64,000 bases of DNA from SB21 sp964415295 (GTDB lineage: Bacteria > CLD3 > SB21), in contig CAYPYN010000007.1 in the NCBI GenBank assembly GCA_964415295.1, forward strand, positions 62,001 through 126,000. The letters are read 5' to 3'. Within the stretch, counting starts at the first letter, position 1, and each line of letters begins with the position of its first letter. Positions 45,278-54,102 of this stretch are shown one piece after another. A program made the translations under genes and the position numbers. The notes under the pieces were generated by a model, which saw nothing but the letters and a program-made list of their open reading frames with translations, was not told where the DNA came from and did not search any database.

Positions 45278-46246
45278 ATGTCTGAATTTGATATCAGCGC
45301 ACTCAAAAGTGTTGCAGATAACGTGCTGACCGCAATCAAAGAATACGGCAACAAGATTATCAGCATTGAAAAGAATGTCAATAAGTTACCCGACCTTGTA
45401 GACGGCGTCAGAAAAGATATCAATGCGGCATCCAACAGACAGATCCAGGCATTGGGCGAAATGCAAGTCTATTCGAGGATGGCCAATATGTATGCCAAGA
45501 AAGGGCTGCTACGGGGCGAAAAAGAGTCGCTCGATGATGTGGAAAAACAATTGATCAAGGATTACAACGATATTAGTTCCCGATATGACAAGATCCAAAA
45601 GGATCTCAACGAAGACGCAAGGCAGCGCATCCGGGAGATCGATCAGCATCTTCTGGATCTTTACGATGACAACTACCCCAAAGACATGTACGACGGATTT
45701 GATAAGAAGGTCATACCTCAATTGGAAAACCTCGACGGAACGTCCATGTTGTCGTACGAAGAGCGAATGAGCATAATTGAACAACATATGATGGACCTCA
45801 GGGAACAATTACGGAATTTTTTGGATCAAAGGCATTCGTTCTTTTCAAATGTTCATAACTTCATTGAAGAAAAGCCGGTGAAGGAAAACGAAACTTATAT
45901 TCTGCCGATCTGGATTGTCGAGGCCGAAACAATGACAGGACGACAAATCATGGGTCTGACACCGGCCGATATTCAAGTACCGTCCCAGATAACGTCCGAA
46001 ACGAATCCGCATTGGACTATGAAGACCGCTGACGAATTTGCAGATTACCAGACGTTGATCGAAAACAATATAGGGCATATTTCCAATCAGTTTAAATGGA
46101 GGATCAACGCGTCTTTCAATAATAAGCTTATCGAACGCTTTATGGCATCTTGTGGAATCATTCTTTCCGACGGATTCGGAATCAGCCACCTCAAACAAGC
46201 GATCCGGAAAGCTATGGAAGAATCCAATGTCACTACGATCATATAG
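45278..46246 (+). CDS. Cytoplasmic coiled-coil protein
   Basis: A 322-residue protein with no signal peptide or membrane helix. Residues ~10-190 are strongly helical (VADNVLTAIKEYGNKIISIE; SRYDKIQKDLNEDARQRIRE; MSIIEQHMMDLREQLRNFLD), followed by a smaller globular end (VKENETYILPIWIVEAETMT; FGISHLKQAIRKAMEESN). AAAGAGAGG precedes the ATG. It ends 12 bases before the bactofilin-like gene. The family is not recognised; it could be a structural partner. Confidence 0.7.
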   Translation: MSEFDISALKSVADNVLTAIKEYGNKIISIEKNVNKLPDLVDGVRKDINAASNRQIQALGEMQVYSRMANMYAKKGLLRGEKESLDDVEKQLIKDYNDISSRYDKIQKDLNEDARQRIREIDQHLLDLYDDNYPKDMYDGFDKKVIPQLENLDGTSMLSYEERMSIIEQHMMDLREQLRNFLDQRHSFFSNVHNFIEEKPVKENETYILPIWIVEAETMTGRQIMGLTPADIQVPSQITSETNPHWTMKTADEFADYQTLIENNIGHISNQFKWRINASFNNKLIERFMASCGIILSDGFGISHLKQAIRKAMEESNVTTII

Positions 46247-46258
46247 GAGCAAAAAAAT

Positions 46259-47515
46259 ATGAAAAGGACAATAATACGTAATGATCAAATGTTCATGCTG
46301 GAGGACGAAGTCTACATCAATTCCGTTATACCCTCACTCAGGACTGAAATGTGGAGAAAGATCGATATCGCCGGTGACGTCGTGATCAAGGGCGGCATTT
46401 TCGGGCGCTGTCTGGACGTGAATCCCCGCAATGTTTGGGTACAGAAAGCGGTCTATGTCAAGGATTATATCGCCGTAAGCTCCAATGACAAGGCAAGCAG
46501 AGTGTCTTTCGCTTCGGTGGTGGCATCCGATAATTCAATAGAAGTTTCCGGTACGACACGCGCTCGTTTTGTGACGGATATTTCATCAAAACGACTGAAC
46601 CTGAATAACACCATAATCTATGGAAATGTCTACGCGGCCGAAGTGATCGCCGAAAACAGCGTGATATTGGGCGAAATCTTCGCCAAAGAAAAACTCGAGG
46701 TCGGAAACTCGATCATCGGCTCATTCAAGACAAAGAATTTTGTTCAGAGAAGCAGCATCGGCATTTTGCATCCGTTTGCGGTATCGGAAAAACCGCCTGT
46801 TCTCAGCGGGAAAATGTTCAATCTTTTGTCATGGCAGCCGGATGATCAGGACAATTCGCATCATTATGAACTGTTTCCCTCCGACATTCATCTTGAAAGT
46901 ATTGTCAATAACGATCAGCGCCTGCATGTTCAGGTTCTGTCTTCCTGCCATCGCGTTTTCGATCTGAAAACCTACCTTCAGATGGCGGCGAATAATCTGA
47001 AGAAAATCGAACTTTCAACATTTTTTGACAACGATGATTACGAAAAGGCGGAACAGCGGTTGAACGAGTTTGATGAGCAGATGTTTTCACTGGTCTATAA
47101 CCGTTTTGACCTGAAACCGAGGATCGAATACAGTGATTTTATGGATCTTGAAAGTTCCGTGTTGCAGAATATCAAGCACATCGAATCGCCGGATGTCGCG
47201 CGCAAATTTGTTGTCTCACCGTCCTATAAAGAAACAGCCGGTAATTCATCAACAGTCGATCAACATGTTGAAATCTCGGAAGAAGTCATTGTCGAGGCGG
47301 TATCGGAGGATGACGAAGAGGATCAGGTTCTCGAAGCCGTAGCTGAAGACGACGGTATCGATGATGTAATCGAGGCAGAAGTGCAAGATGACGATGATGA
47401 AGTACTTGAAGCGTCGGTGATCGACGACGAGAGTGAGACCAAAATGTGCATTAACTGCGGTACGGAGAACAAATCCAATGTGTACTATTGCACTAAGTGT
47501 GGAAGACAACTGTGA
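46259..47515 (+). CDS. Bactofilin-like beta-repeat protein with C-terminal zinc ribbon
   Basis: A 418-residue cytoplasmic protein. Residues ~10-175 are short repeated beta strands with the in/out pattern of a polymer-forming beta-solenoid (IDIAGDVVIKGGIFGRCLDV; LNNTIIYGNVYAAEVIAENS; VILGEIFAKEKLEVGNSII), like bactofilins, which form filaments that place cell-wall enzymes. A helical middle (~235-305) and a very acidic linker (~335-395) follow, then a classic zinc ribbon at the very end (MCINCGTENKSNVYYCTKCG). The family call rests on strand pattern only; exact bactofilin motifs were not confirmed. GGAGC precedes the start. It is the last gene of the first cargo block. Confidence 0.65.
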   Translation: MKRTIIRNDQMFMLEDEVYINSVIPSLRTEMWRKIDIAGDVVIKGGIFGRCLDVNPRNVWVQKAVYVKDYIAVSSNDKASRVSFASVVASDNSIEVSGTTRARFVTDISSKRLNLNNTIIYGNVYAAEVIAENSVILGEIFAKEKLEVGNSIIGSFKTKNFVQRSSIGILHPFAVSEKPPVLSGKMFNLLSWQPDDQDNSHHYELFPSDIHLESIVNNDQRLHVQVLSSCHRVFDLKTYLQMAANNLKKIELSTFFDNDDYEKAEQRLNEFDEQMFSLVYNRFDLKPRIEYSDFMDLESSVLQNIKHIESPDVARKFVVSPSYKETAGNSSTVDQHVEISEEVIVEAVSEDDEEDQVLEAVAEDDGIDDVIEAEVQDDDDEVLEASVIDDESETKMCINCGTENKSNVYYCTKCGRQL

Positions 47516-47549
47516 ATTTTCGGCGCCCCATAGGAAAGTAATGTCAAAT

Positions 47550-47578
47550 TTGTTGGTTTTCAAATGGCCTGCTATAAT
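47550..47578 (+). promoter_or_regulatory. Promoter candidate for the zinc-ribbon cluster
   Basis: A perfect TATAAT at 47573-47578 with TTGTTG 17 bases upstream (47550-47555). It lies in the 213-base gap before the 47729 gene, which has no other start of transcription in view. Confidence 0.55.
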
Positions 47579-47728
47579 CGGAGAAGGCCGGCAGGGTTTT
47601 TGGTCAGTTCAGAGCGGCGATCCCGGGATTGCAGCAAGGAATCTGAAACGGAATTCTATAAACAAATGTAACCTAATGTTCGCTTTAAGGTCAATTTCCA
47701 GACAACGTTAACCAGAAAAGCAGGGAAT

Positions 47729-48034
47729 ATGAATACAGACTGGGCAAATATGGCTAATGCTTATCTCGCATTTCTCAAACTGCTGTTATCACCGGAAAAA
47801 CTAACTGCTCTTGCGGCAGGTGTGATAGTAATACTTTTTATTTTGAGAGGGAGACCGCTGGCTGCGCACATTCTAAACGTGGCTTTAGGCCTATTTCTTT
47901 CATCGGCGGCGCTTTTTGTGGCATCAACCCTGGATCTTCCTGTGCCGGAGAGGGCTCAGGGCTGGCTGGTCGTAGGATTTGCGCTTATATGGTCGTTTGT
48001 GAGAGGGGTCAAGGGGAAGGCGAGTGTCACTTAG
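47729..48034 (+). CDS. Small membrane protein
   Basis: A 101-residue protein with three hydrophobic segments (AYLAFLKLLL; LTALAAGVIVILFILRG; ILNVALGLFLSSAALFVAST; WLVVGFALIWSFV). GGGAAT precedes the ATG. The family is not recognised. It opens the second cargo block. Confidence 0.65.
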   Translation: MNTDWANMANAYLAFLKLLLSPEKLTALAAGVIVILFILRGRPLAAHILNVALGLFLSSAALFVASTLDLPVPERAQGWLVVGFALIWSFVRGVKGKASVT

Positions 48035-48130
48035 ATCGATGAGATTACCGAGGAATATAGGATTAAGGAACCAAACGGAGCTTTGTTTCAACGAGTCATA
48101 GATCACTGTGAAAATGCATTTTGCGAAAGT

Positions 48131-48730
48131 ATGAAAATGAAAATCAAATGTCCCAAATGCCAAACAACTTTTTCATTCAATTCTGATAGTCAGGACACGA
48201 ATTTGGCTATGGCAACATGTCCTAATTGCACACAGAAACTGAAGGTCAAAATTCCGCCAAAATCGGTTGATACTATCGATACGGCTAATATACGCAACGA
48301 AATGCAAGAGAGAATCTCAGGAGTCTCTTCTCAAAATGTGCCCCAGGCTCAACTGAAGAATCATGGTGTCGGAGTCTCAAAGCCAGAGATAACTTCCGGG
48401 GCAACACTCGATGACACTGAAGATGAATCCTTATATGATGTTGAGTTCGCTATGCTCCCGGCATACTACAGGGATGAGTTTACAAAAATAAGGCGATCCA
48501 GAGGCGCCTACAAAGGCAAATGGAATTGGGCTGCCTTCTTATTTACGTGGATCTGGGGGCTAACTAAAGGTGTCTGGACACCAACAGTCATTGTATTTCT
48601 GGCCATTTTGTTTCCATTGCCTCCCGTCATTCGCATGTTTTTTTTAATCGTGTATTATTTCATACTCGGAAAGAGGGGTAACTGGATGTACTACAATGCT
48701 TATGTCAAGAAACAAAAGCCATGGGCATAG
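48131..48730 (+). CDS. Zinc-ribbon protein with DUF2628-like membrane tail (paralogue 1)
   Basis: A 199-residue protein. It opens with the MJ0042-type zinc ribbon shared by eight genes here (KIKCPKCQTTFSF ... TCPNCTQKLKVKIP; two CxxC pairs about 20 residues apart). After a polar linker the C-terminus is a DUF2628-like unit: YYRDEFTKIRRSRGAYKGKW, then NWAAFLFTWIWGLTKGVW and two more hydrophobic helices, ending NAYVKKQKPW. The start at 48131 is chosen because the ribbon motif begins at this Met as in all paralogues; upstream TTG/Met codons would add unrelated residues. The zinc ribbon should be cytoplasmic. Confidence 0.78.
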   Translation: MKMKIKCPKCQTTFSFNSDSQDTNLAMATCPNCTQKLKVKIPPKSVDTIDTANIRNEMQERISGVSSQNVPQAQLKNHGVGVSKPEITSGATLDDTEDESLYDVEFAMLPAYYRDEFTKIRRSRGAYKGKWNWAAFLFTWIWGLTKGVWTPTVIVFLAILFPLPPVIRMFFLIVYYFILGKRGNWMYYNAYVKKQKPWA

Positions 48731-48783
48731 CCGCGTATAAAGCAGGTTAATGCTCTAAAAAAACATTCTGAGAGGCTGATGAA

Positions 48784-49113
48784 GTGAAAGTGAAATGTCC
48801 AAACTGTACGGAAGTCTTTGCAGTAGAAGAACCAGTTGATGAATCGGTGGGATTCAAAATCATCTGCCCAAACTGTTCAAAGCCGCTTAAGCTCAGGAGA
48901 ACCGAAGATGTAGATAAGTCAGTAACTGATTCAAACGATACAGAGGATATTGATGATGGGAATAGGCGTACCAATCCGATCTTTGGTTTCGCTGTATCAA
49001 TAGTTGTACTCATCATCTTGACACAAATTGTTCAAAATCCATCATTGAAATCTATCATAGGATTTGTGGTTCTTGTGGTGTTGATTCTGCTGGGTAGGAA
49101 ATTATTACGTTAA
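48784..49113 (+). CDS. Short zinc-ribbon membrane protein (paralogue 2)
   Basis: A 109-residue protein starting at GTG (GTG-AAA-GTG-AAA, read MKVKCPNCTEVFAVEEPVDE). The zinc ribbon (CPNC...CPNC) is followed by an acidic linker and two membrane helices (GFAVSIVVLIILTQIVQ and SIIGFVVLVVLILLG). There is no outer domain: this is the minimal version of the family. GAGAGG lies upstream of the GTG. Confidence 0.72.
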   Translation: MKVKCPNCTEVFAVEEPVDESVGFKIICPNCSKPLKLRRTEDVDKSVTDSNDTEDIDDGNRRTNPIFGFAVSIVVLIILTQIVQNPSLKSIIGFVVLVVLILLGRKLLR

Positions 49114-49132
49114 GTATGAAATGGATCCATCA

Positions 49133-49969
49133 ATGAAAATCAAATGTCCGAAATGCAAGCATATCTTCTCGGTTGATGAAAAAACAATGTCTGCAGGTGA
49201 ATTTGTGGTTGCGTGCCCCCAATGTTCTCAGAAACTAAGACTTCGGAAACCAGATTCCACTCCCGCAACAAGATTACAACCTGCTCCGGATCCAGAACCG
49301 AAGAAAGAAAAAGCGAGTGATTCTTCGCCGACTCTGCAATTTTCGGGAAGTGGTACTCCTATGGATCCTATTCGTACAGAGCCGGTCAAGCAAGGGAAAT
49401 CTCTTTTTGGGAGTTGGGCTGTTGTCATACTCTCTTTAATTTTCACCATTGCCGTTTTGTTTTTCACACTTGGAAGAAATGGTCCACCGAAAGAAGATAT
49501 AGAAAAAGCGAGCAGAGCCAAGGCTGCTGCCGATGCCGTGAAAGCTGCTGATTATGCAAATGCACAGTATCTTGAGGGCATTCGTGCTATGACTGAAGGC
49601 GAAGCGGCTGTCAAAGCCGAAGAATGGGATAAGGCCAAGAGGGCTTATATGGTTGCGGCCAAACGGTTTTATGAGGCAAGTACCGAAGCTCCTGCCAAAA
49701 TCAAAGATATGGCTGATGCCGCTACGGTCAAAGTTGCCGATTTGAAGAAGATAGCTGCTGAAATCGTCAAGGACAAAAGTGTCAAGGCCGCTCTTCGTGG
49801 TAAGGACGGAGCCAAATTCCAAGCGATGCTAAAAGAGGCTAACTACATGATTACAGAAGGCGAACGCATGATCACCTACAACGCAATGGGCGCGATAGAA
49901 AAATTGACCGTCGCTGCTGCGAAGTTCAATGAAGTCAAGATGATGGCTTATCCGGTCAAAAGAAAGTGA
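49133..49969 (+). CDS. Zinc ribbon / TM / helical outer domain (paralogue 3)
   Basis: A 278-residue protein. Zinc ribbon at residues 1-40 (KIKCPKCKHIFSVDEK ... CPQCSQKLRLRKP), Pro/Ser linker, one membrane helix (~99-118, WAVVILSLIFTIAVLFFTLG) and an Ala/Lys-rich helical outer domain starting NGPPKEDIEKASRAKAAADA. The outer domain is shared with the 51855 and, more weakly, the 55186 gene (GPPKE-x-IEK ... A-x-EAP). It looks like a TPR-type or coiled scaffold (EEWDKAKRAYMVAAKRFYEA). A start at 49121 would add four residues; the Met aligned with the paralogues is preferred. Confidence 0.78.
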   Translation: MKIKCPKCKHIFSVDEKTMSAGEFVVACPQCSQKLRLRKPDSTPATRLQPAPDPEPKKEKASDSSPTLQFSGSGTPMDPIRTEPVKQGKSLFGSWAVVILSLIFTIAVLFFTLGRNGPPKEDIEKASRAKAAADAVKAADYANAQYLEGIRAMTEGEAAVKAEEWDKAKRAYMVAAKRFYEASTEAPAKIKDMADAATVKVADLKKIAAEIVKDKSVKAALRGKDGAKFQAMLKEANYMITEGERMITYNAMGAIEKLTVAAAKFNEVKMMAYPVKRK

Positions 49970-50241
49970 TTTCCTCACTTATCCATGAGATTCTTTATTT
50001 TGTTGAAATTGAGGACTGCGCATAAATGGCGGAAAAATTTAGCAATGATCGGTAGCGAGGTTAGTGTTAAAATAGCAAACCGCAACAAACACGATGGTCT
50101 GCAATAAATGGGAAGTAGGGAATATATTCGTTCCATAAAAATTATAGATACGGAACAAACAAGAATGTAATGAGTAGTTTAGATAGCGGTTCTTGTGGAA
50201 AGAGAATTGTTGGTGCAAAAAAAACCAAATGCGGATATGAA

Positions 50242-51075
50242 ATGAAGATTAAATGCCCAAAGTGTCAGTTTATCTTCTCCTTTGATGAAAAGACAAACTC
50301 TGCAGTTCAATTTATAGTTGTGTGCCCTAAGTGTTCTCAGAAACTGAAAATCCAAAAGCCGGCTGAAACTATGCCGGTGATAATACAGGGAACTACAAAT
50401 TCAGAAACCCTGAAAACAGGGCTGGCCGCGGGCTCGGCCCAATTAGAATTTTCAAAAGACATGTCTCCTGAGGATCTCGTTCCAACGAAACGGGTTAGGA
50501 AAGCTCAATTTGGTTTTTTAGGTTGGGGTATTGTCACAGCTGTCCTTATTGTGTCTGTCGTTCTTTATTTAGTGTTTTTCAGAACGACTGGCAACTTCAC
50601 CGATCCAAGGGATGGCCAGAGCTACAAGACGGTGAAGATAGGGGACCAGGTATGGATAGCGGAGAATCTGAACTATGATGCGGGGGAAGGCAGTTATTGT
50701 TATGATAATGATCCCGCTTACTGTCGCCAGTATGGCAAATTGTACACTTGGGAAACTGCGCAGAGGTCTGTGCCCAAGGGTTGGCATTTGCCAAGCAAGG
50801 ATGAGTTTGAAAAATTGTTAAATTATTTGGGAAAAAAGGGAATACCTGCTTACCAAAAACTGATACATAGCGGCCAGTCGGGATTCAATGTGTTGTTTCG
50901 AACTTACTGGTATAGTAACGGTTCTAGCTATGTTGAAAGAAATGCCTATTTCTGGACGTCCACCAATTATGGATATTACGCTTGGTGTTTTAAAGTGAGC
51001 AACGAAAATACGGAAGCTAATATTAGCTTTGACAAAAAAAATTATGGGTTTTCAGTTCGCTGTGTTAAGGACTGA
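50242..51075 (+). CDS. Zinc ribbon / TM / FISUMP domain (paralogue 4)
   Basis: A 277-residue protein. Zinc ribbon (MKIKCPKCQFIFSFDEK ... CPKCSQKLKIQKP), linker, one membrane helix (~92-112, WGIVTAVLIVSVVLYLVFF) and a C-terminal FISUMP domain (DGQSYKTVKIGDQVWIAENL; YCYDNDPAYC; KLYTWETA; PKGWHLPS; YFWTST; FSVRCVKD). The FISUMP domain resembles the C-terminal copy of the 27895 gene and has the same cysteine pair, so it should face the periplasm. The start is set at the ribbon Met; an upstream frame from 50170 adds residues unlike any paralogue. Confidence 0.8.
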   Translation: MKIKCPKCQFIFSFDEKTNSAVQFIVVCPKCSQKLKIQKPAETMPVIIQGTTNSETLKTGLAAGSAQLEFSKDMSPEDLVPTKRVRKAQFGFLGWGIVTAVLIVSVVLYLVFFRTTGNFTDPRDGQSYKTVKIGDQVWIAENLNYDAGEGSYCYDNDPAYCRQYGKLYTWETAQRSVPKGWHLPSKDEFEKLLNYLGKKGIPAYQKLIHSGQSGFNVLFRTYWYSNGSSYVERNAYFWTSTNYGYYAWCFKVSNENTEANISFDKKNYGFSVRCVKD

Positions 51076-51257
51076 CATCAGCTTTTTGGATAATTTGCCG
51101 AAAGGTTTAAGGCTCGTTGTGAATCGAAGTGAATGACTGGCTATTAACACAGAGGAAAGTCTGGTATTGAAACCAGGGGATCTATGCTCAACTGGTAAAA
51201 TGACACCGTTACAACTATTGAAATAGCACAGATCAGTTAGCAAAACTGAGGCATGAA

Positions 51258-51845
51258 ATGAAAGTAAAATGTTCAAACTGCAAGACCATATCCATTATCG
51301 ACGCAACGCAATTTGATGTTGCCCCGGTCATCATCGAATGTAATAATTGTCACAAGAAACTGAGGTTCACCTTACCAGAGAAGAGACCGGCGCATGGGCA
51401 AAAAGGTGACAAAGAAGCGGCCATCGGGCTTCTTCTGTCGAAGGATGACCCATTGCCACATTTAGGTTATAGCTCTTGGCCGACTCTACTAAATATTATG
51501 TCTCTTATGGTTCTTGCTTTCTCTTTTTTTCTACCATGGCTTAGAAATTGGGATGGGTATTGGTTTCTGACAGATCCGCCGGATGTGTTCTCTCTTTATT
51601 AATATGGACAGGTGGGATATTTTTATAAGGGATATTATGTTTGTTTCTTGGGCTTTTTTCAATGGATATTGTTTGTAAGAAAGAATAGAGTTGTAACTCC
51701 AATCTCAATATTAACCATTTTTTTTCTTGGCTGGTATTATCAAACTTTGGATCATTTTATTGAGGCGAGTCTCCATGTTGGCGCATTTCTATATTTGCTT
51801 GTATCCATCTTCTTCATAATCGTGGATATTAAACGTCGAAAGTGA
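51258..51845 (+). pseudogene. Zinc-ribbon membrane protein interrupted by an in-frame stop (paralogue 5)
   Basis: A zinc ribbon (MKVKCSNCKTISIIDA ... ECNNCHKKLRFTLP) is followed by a membrane helix (LNIMSLMVLAFSFFLPWL) and reaches a TAA at 51600-51602. The frame continues without another stop to 51845 with three more good membrane helices (YYVCFLGFFQWILFV; ISILTIFFLGWYYQ; VGAFLYLLVSIFFIIV). Together they would make a 195-residue four-helix protein. A later GTG at 51612 would only restart a fragment with no visible ribosome site. It is most simply read as a gene broken by one nonsense mutation or a base-call error; stop-codon readthrough is a weaker option. Confidence 0.72.
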
Positions 51846-51854
51846 CATTGTACT

Positions 51855-53093
51855 ATGAAAATAAAATGCCCGAAATGCCAGCAGGTCTTTTCTGTGGACG
51901 AAAAGGGTTTTGCGGAAATTGAATTTGCGGTCGTGTGTCCAAATTGCTCTAAGAAACTGAAATTGAGGAAACCAAATGAAACCCCCGTGTTAGCTTCACA
52001 GAAAATTTCTAATCCGGAGCCCCGGAAAATAGAATCAACAACTACACTGTCCACATTAGAGATTCCAAAAGATGATTCCGGTGTAGATGTCATTCCGACG
52101 CCTACGGAAAAGAAAGGCAAATCCGGATTCTTGAATTGGGCAGTTGTCATTGTTGGCCTTATGGTCATAGGTGCTATATTATATGTGACACTTGGAAGAG
52201 ATGGTCCACCGAAGGAAGAGATAGAAAAAACTGTTAAAGCCAAAGCCGCTGCAGATCAAGCGAGCGCTTTTGTTTATGCGAAAGAGTACTATGAATCAGC
52301 ATATAAGTTGATGAACGACGGAGCTGAAGCAGTAAAAAAGTCTGATTGGAAGATGGCGAAAAAATCCTATGCCGATGCCGCTGTAAAATTCACTTTGGCA
52401 GCTAAGGAGGCTCCTGATAACATAAAAAAGACTCAGGATAAGAGTACCGCTATAATTTCTGAATTGAAGAAGACTTTTTCGTCCATGTCACGAGATAAGA
52501 CCGTCATACTGGCCATGAATGGAAAAGACGGAGCGACGTTTGAGAAAAGAATGAAAGAAGCCTCCACTGACATACGAATCTGTGAACAAATGATCTACAA
52601 TTCACCGATGGAATCGCTTGATGGAGCCAGAAAGGTAAATGCGGTTTTAGAGGACATTATGAGATTAGCGCAGTTGGTCACAGAAGTCAACAAAGACTCC
52701 TCAACAATCCGCGCCGTTTGTATTGAAGATGATATGTCCTTAAGGAACAGCCCTTCTGCTCAGGCCGGTCTTCTTAGGAAGATCAGTATGGGTGAGGAAC
52801 TGCGATGGACGGGAGAAACGGACGTGCGGTCCGGTTTGGAATATTGGAAGGTTGAAATGTCCGACGGCACGTCAGGATGGACGCTCGGTAAGGCTGTAGT
52901 ACCTAATGCAACTATTGAAGTTCTTAATTCAAATTACAATACCTACGAACGACCAGATTTCGAATCCAAATTGTCTTTGACACTCGAGGCGTACAGCAAA
53001 GTAGCGGTTATTGAAAAGCAAGGAAGCTGGGTGAAGGTCATTCCGTGCCGGACTAATAATTCTGACAAATCACCCATTTGGATTCGAAACTGA
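51855..53093 (+). CDS. Zinc ribbon / TM / helical domain / tandem SH3-like (paralogue 6)
   Basis: A 412-residue protein, the largest paralogue. Zinc ribbon (KIKCPKCQQVFSVDEK ... CPNCSKKLKLRKP), linker, membrane helix (~96-116, WAVVIVGLMVIGAILYVTLG), the shared helical outer domain (GPPKEEIEKTVKAKAAAD; SDWKMAKKSYADAAVKF) and two bacterial SH3-like modules at the C-terminus (IEDDMSLRNSPSAQAGLLRK then TSGWTLGKAVV; ATIEVLNSNYNTYERPDFES then GSWVKVIP). SH3b modules commonly bind peptidoglycan peptides, so the outer end probably contacts the cell wall. It starts nine bases after the broken paralogue 5. Confidence 0.82.
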   Translation: MKIKCPKCQQVFSVDEKGFAEIEFAVVCPNCSKKLKLRKPNETPVLASQKISNPEPRKIESTTTLSTLEIPKDDSGVDVIPTPTEKKGKSGFLNWAVVIVGLMVIGAILYVTLGRDGPPKEEIEKTVKAKAAADQASAFVYAKEYYESAYKLMNDGAEAVKKSDWKMAKKSYADAAVKFTLAAKEAPDNIKKTQDKSTAIISELKKTFSSMSRDKTVILAMNGKDGATFEKRMKEASTDIRICEQMIYNSPMESLDGARKVNAVLEDIMRLAQLVTEVNKDSSTIRAVCIEDDMSLRNSPSAQAGLLRKISMGEELRWTGETDVRSGLEYWKVEMSDGTSGWTLGKAVVPNATIEVLNSNYNTYERPDFESKLSLTLEAYSKVAVIEKQGSWVKVIPCRTNNSDKSPIWIRN

Positions 53094-53184
53094 TGTTCTG
53101 ATTTACGTTGCTGTCTAAAACAGAAAACGTAACAATGTAAGCCATTGAGGCTAAAGAAATATATCAAACAGTTGGAGTCTTTGC

Positions 53185-54060
53185 ATGGAATATATCAATA
53201 TCGTCCTGAATTATCTGAAGATCGTGGTGGTTTCTACTCTTTTTCAGATCATGGCAATATTTGGTTTTCTTTTTCTCTTTGGTATTTTGCTGTATTTCAT
53301 TTCCCGTTCTACCAGAAAAGCTTTTGTGAATTCTTATCATGAAGATCTTGATGTCTATCTGACGGGCTGGATAGGAACTCCTGTTCATGAATCAGGTCAT
53401 GCGGTATTTTGCTTGCTCTTTGGGCACAGGATAAGAGCGATAAAGTTCTTTAACCCCAATAGCGTAGATGGAACACTGGGGTATGTAGACCATTCCTATA
53501 ATCCAAACAGTTTTTTCCAGCTTATCGGCAATTTTTTCATCGGCGCAGGACCGGTCATATTCGGATCCTTTGTTCTTTATGCGCTGATGTATTACTTATT
53601 GCCGAATTACAGGGAAATCGCAAATCTAATGTCAAATAATGTAAGCAGTCATATTGGTTTCTTTGAATTGTTCAAGAACTCGGGAAGTATGCTCCTATTT
53701 GGCCTTGACTTATCAAAAAAGGTTTTTGCCGTGTCAAATTTCGGCTCTATAACTTTCTGGATCTTCATCTATCTTTCCCTTTGCGTATCGTCTCATATTC
53801 AATTAAGCCCCGCGGACCTGAATGGAATGTGGTATGGGTTTGGAGCGATTGTCTCAATTTTTTTAGGCATTAATCTTTTAACAACGCTTTTTGGGATCGA
53901 CATCACGGATCTGATAGTCCGTATAAGCCGATACACGGGTGAAGTGACCGGCTTATTCATACTGGCAATTTTAATTTCAATAGGAAATTTCGTATTAAGT
54001 TATGCCTTGCTTGCCGTTATGCATTATAGAAAATATAAGAAGGTGCTGTCTATCATTTGA
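53185..54060 (+). CDS. Membrane HExxH protein, M50-like peptidase fold
   Basis: A 291-residue polytopic membrane protein. After an N-terminal helix (IMAIFGFLFLFGILLYFIS) it has GTPVHESGHAVFCLLFGHR, a zinc-metallopeptidase HExxH site at residues ~71-75, followed by more helices (IGNFFIGAGPVIFGSFVLYA; FWIFIYLSLCVSSHIQLS; VSIFLGINLLTTLF; LFILAILISIGNFVLSYALL). The site sits within the membrane region as in intramembrane M50 proteases, but the second NPDG-type motif is replaced (LSPADLNG). GGAG precedes the ATG. It could be a protease acting on membrane partners such as the neighbouring single-pass proteins; this is untested. Confidence 0.72.
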   Translation: MEYINIVLNYLKIVVVSTLFQIMAIFGFLFLFGILLYFISRSTRKAFVNSYHEDLDVYLTGWIGTPVHESGHAVFCLLFGHRIRAIKFFNPNSVDGTLGYVDHSYNPNSFFQLIGNFFIGAGPVIFGSFVLYALMYYLLPNYREIANLMSNNVSSHIGFFELFKNSGSMLLFGLDLSKKVFAVSNFGSITFWIFIYLSLCVSSHIQLSPADLNGMWYGFGAIVSIFLGINLLTTLFGIDITDLIVRISRYTGEVTGLFILAILISIGNFVLSYALLAVMHYRKYKKVLSII

Positions 54061-54102
54061 TAAATATGGGGTAATCAGGAAATATTGTAGGATTGATGTG
54101 AT

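Noticed and set aside
47541..47711. Small ORF (57 residues) before the 47729 gene
   Set aside because: It overlaps the promoter candidate and has no family match; an AGGA lies before the ATG but support is too weak.
51612..51845. Independent 77-residue gene starting at GTG
   Set aside because: It is in the same frame as the preceding zinc-ribbon gene and continues its helix pattern without another stop; no ribosome site precedes the GTG. Treated as part of one broken gene.
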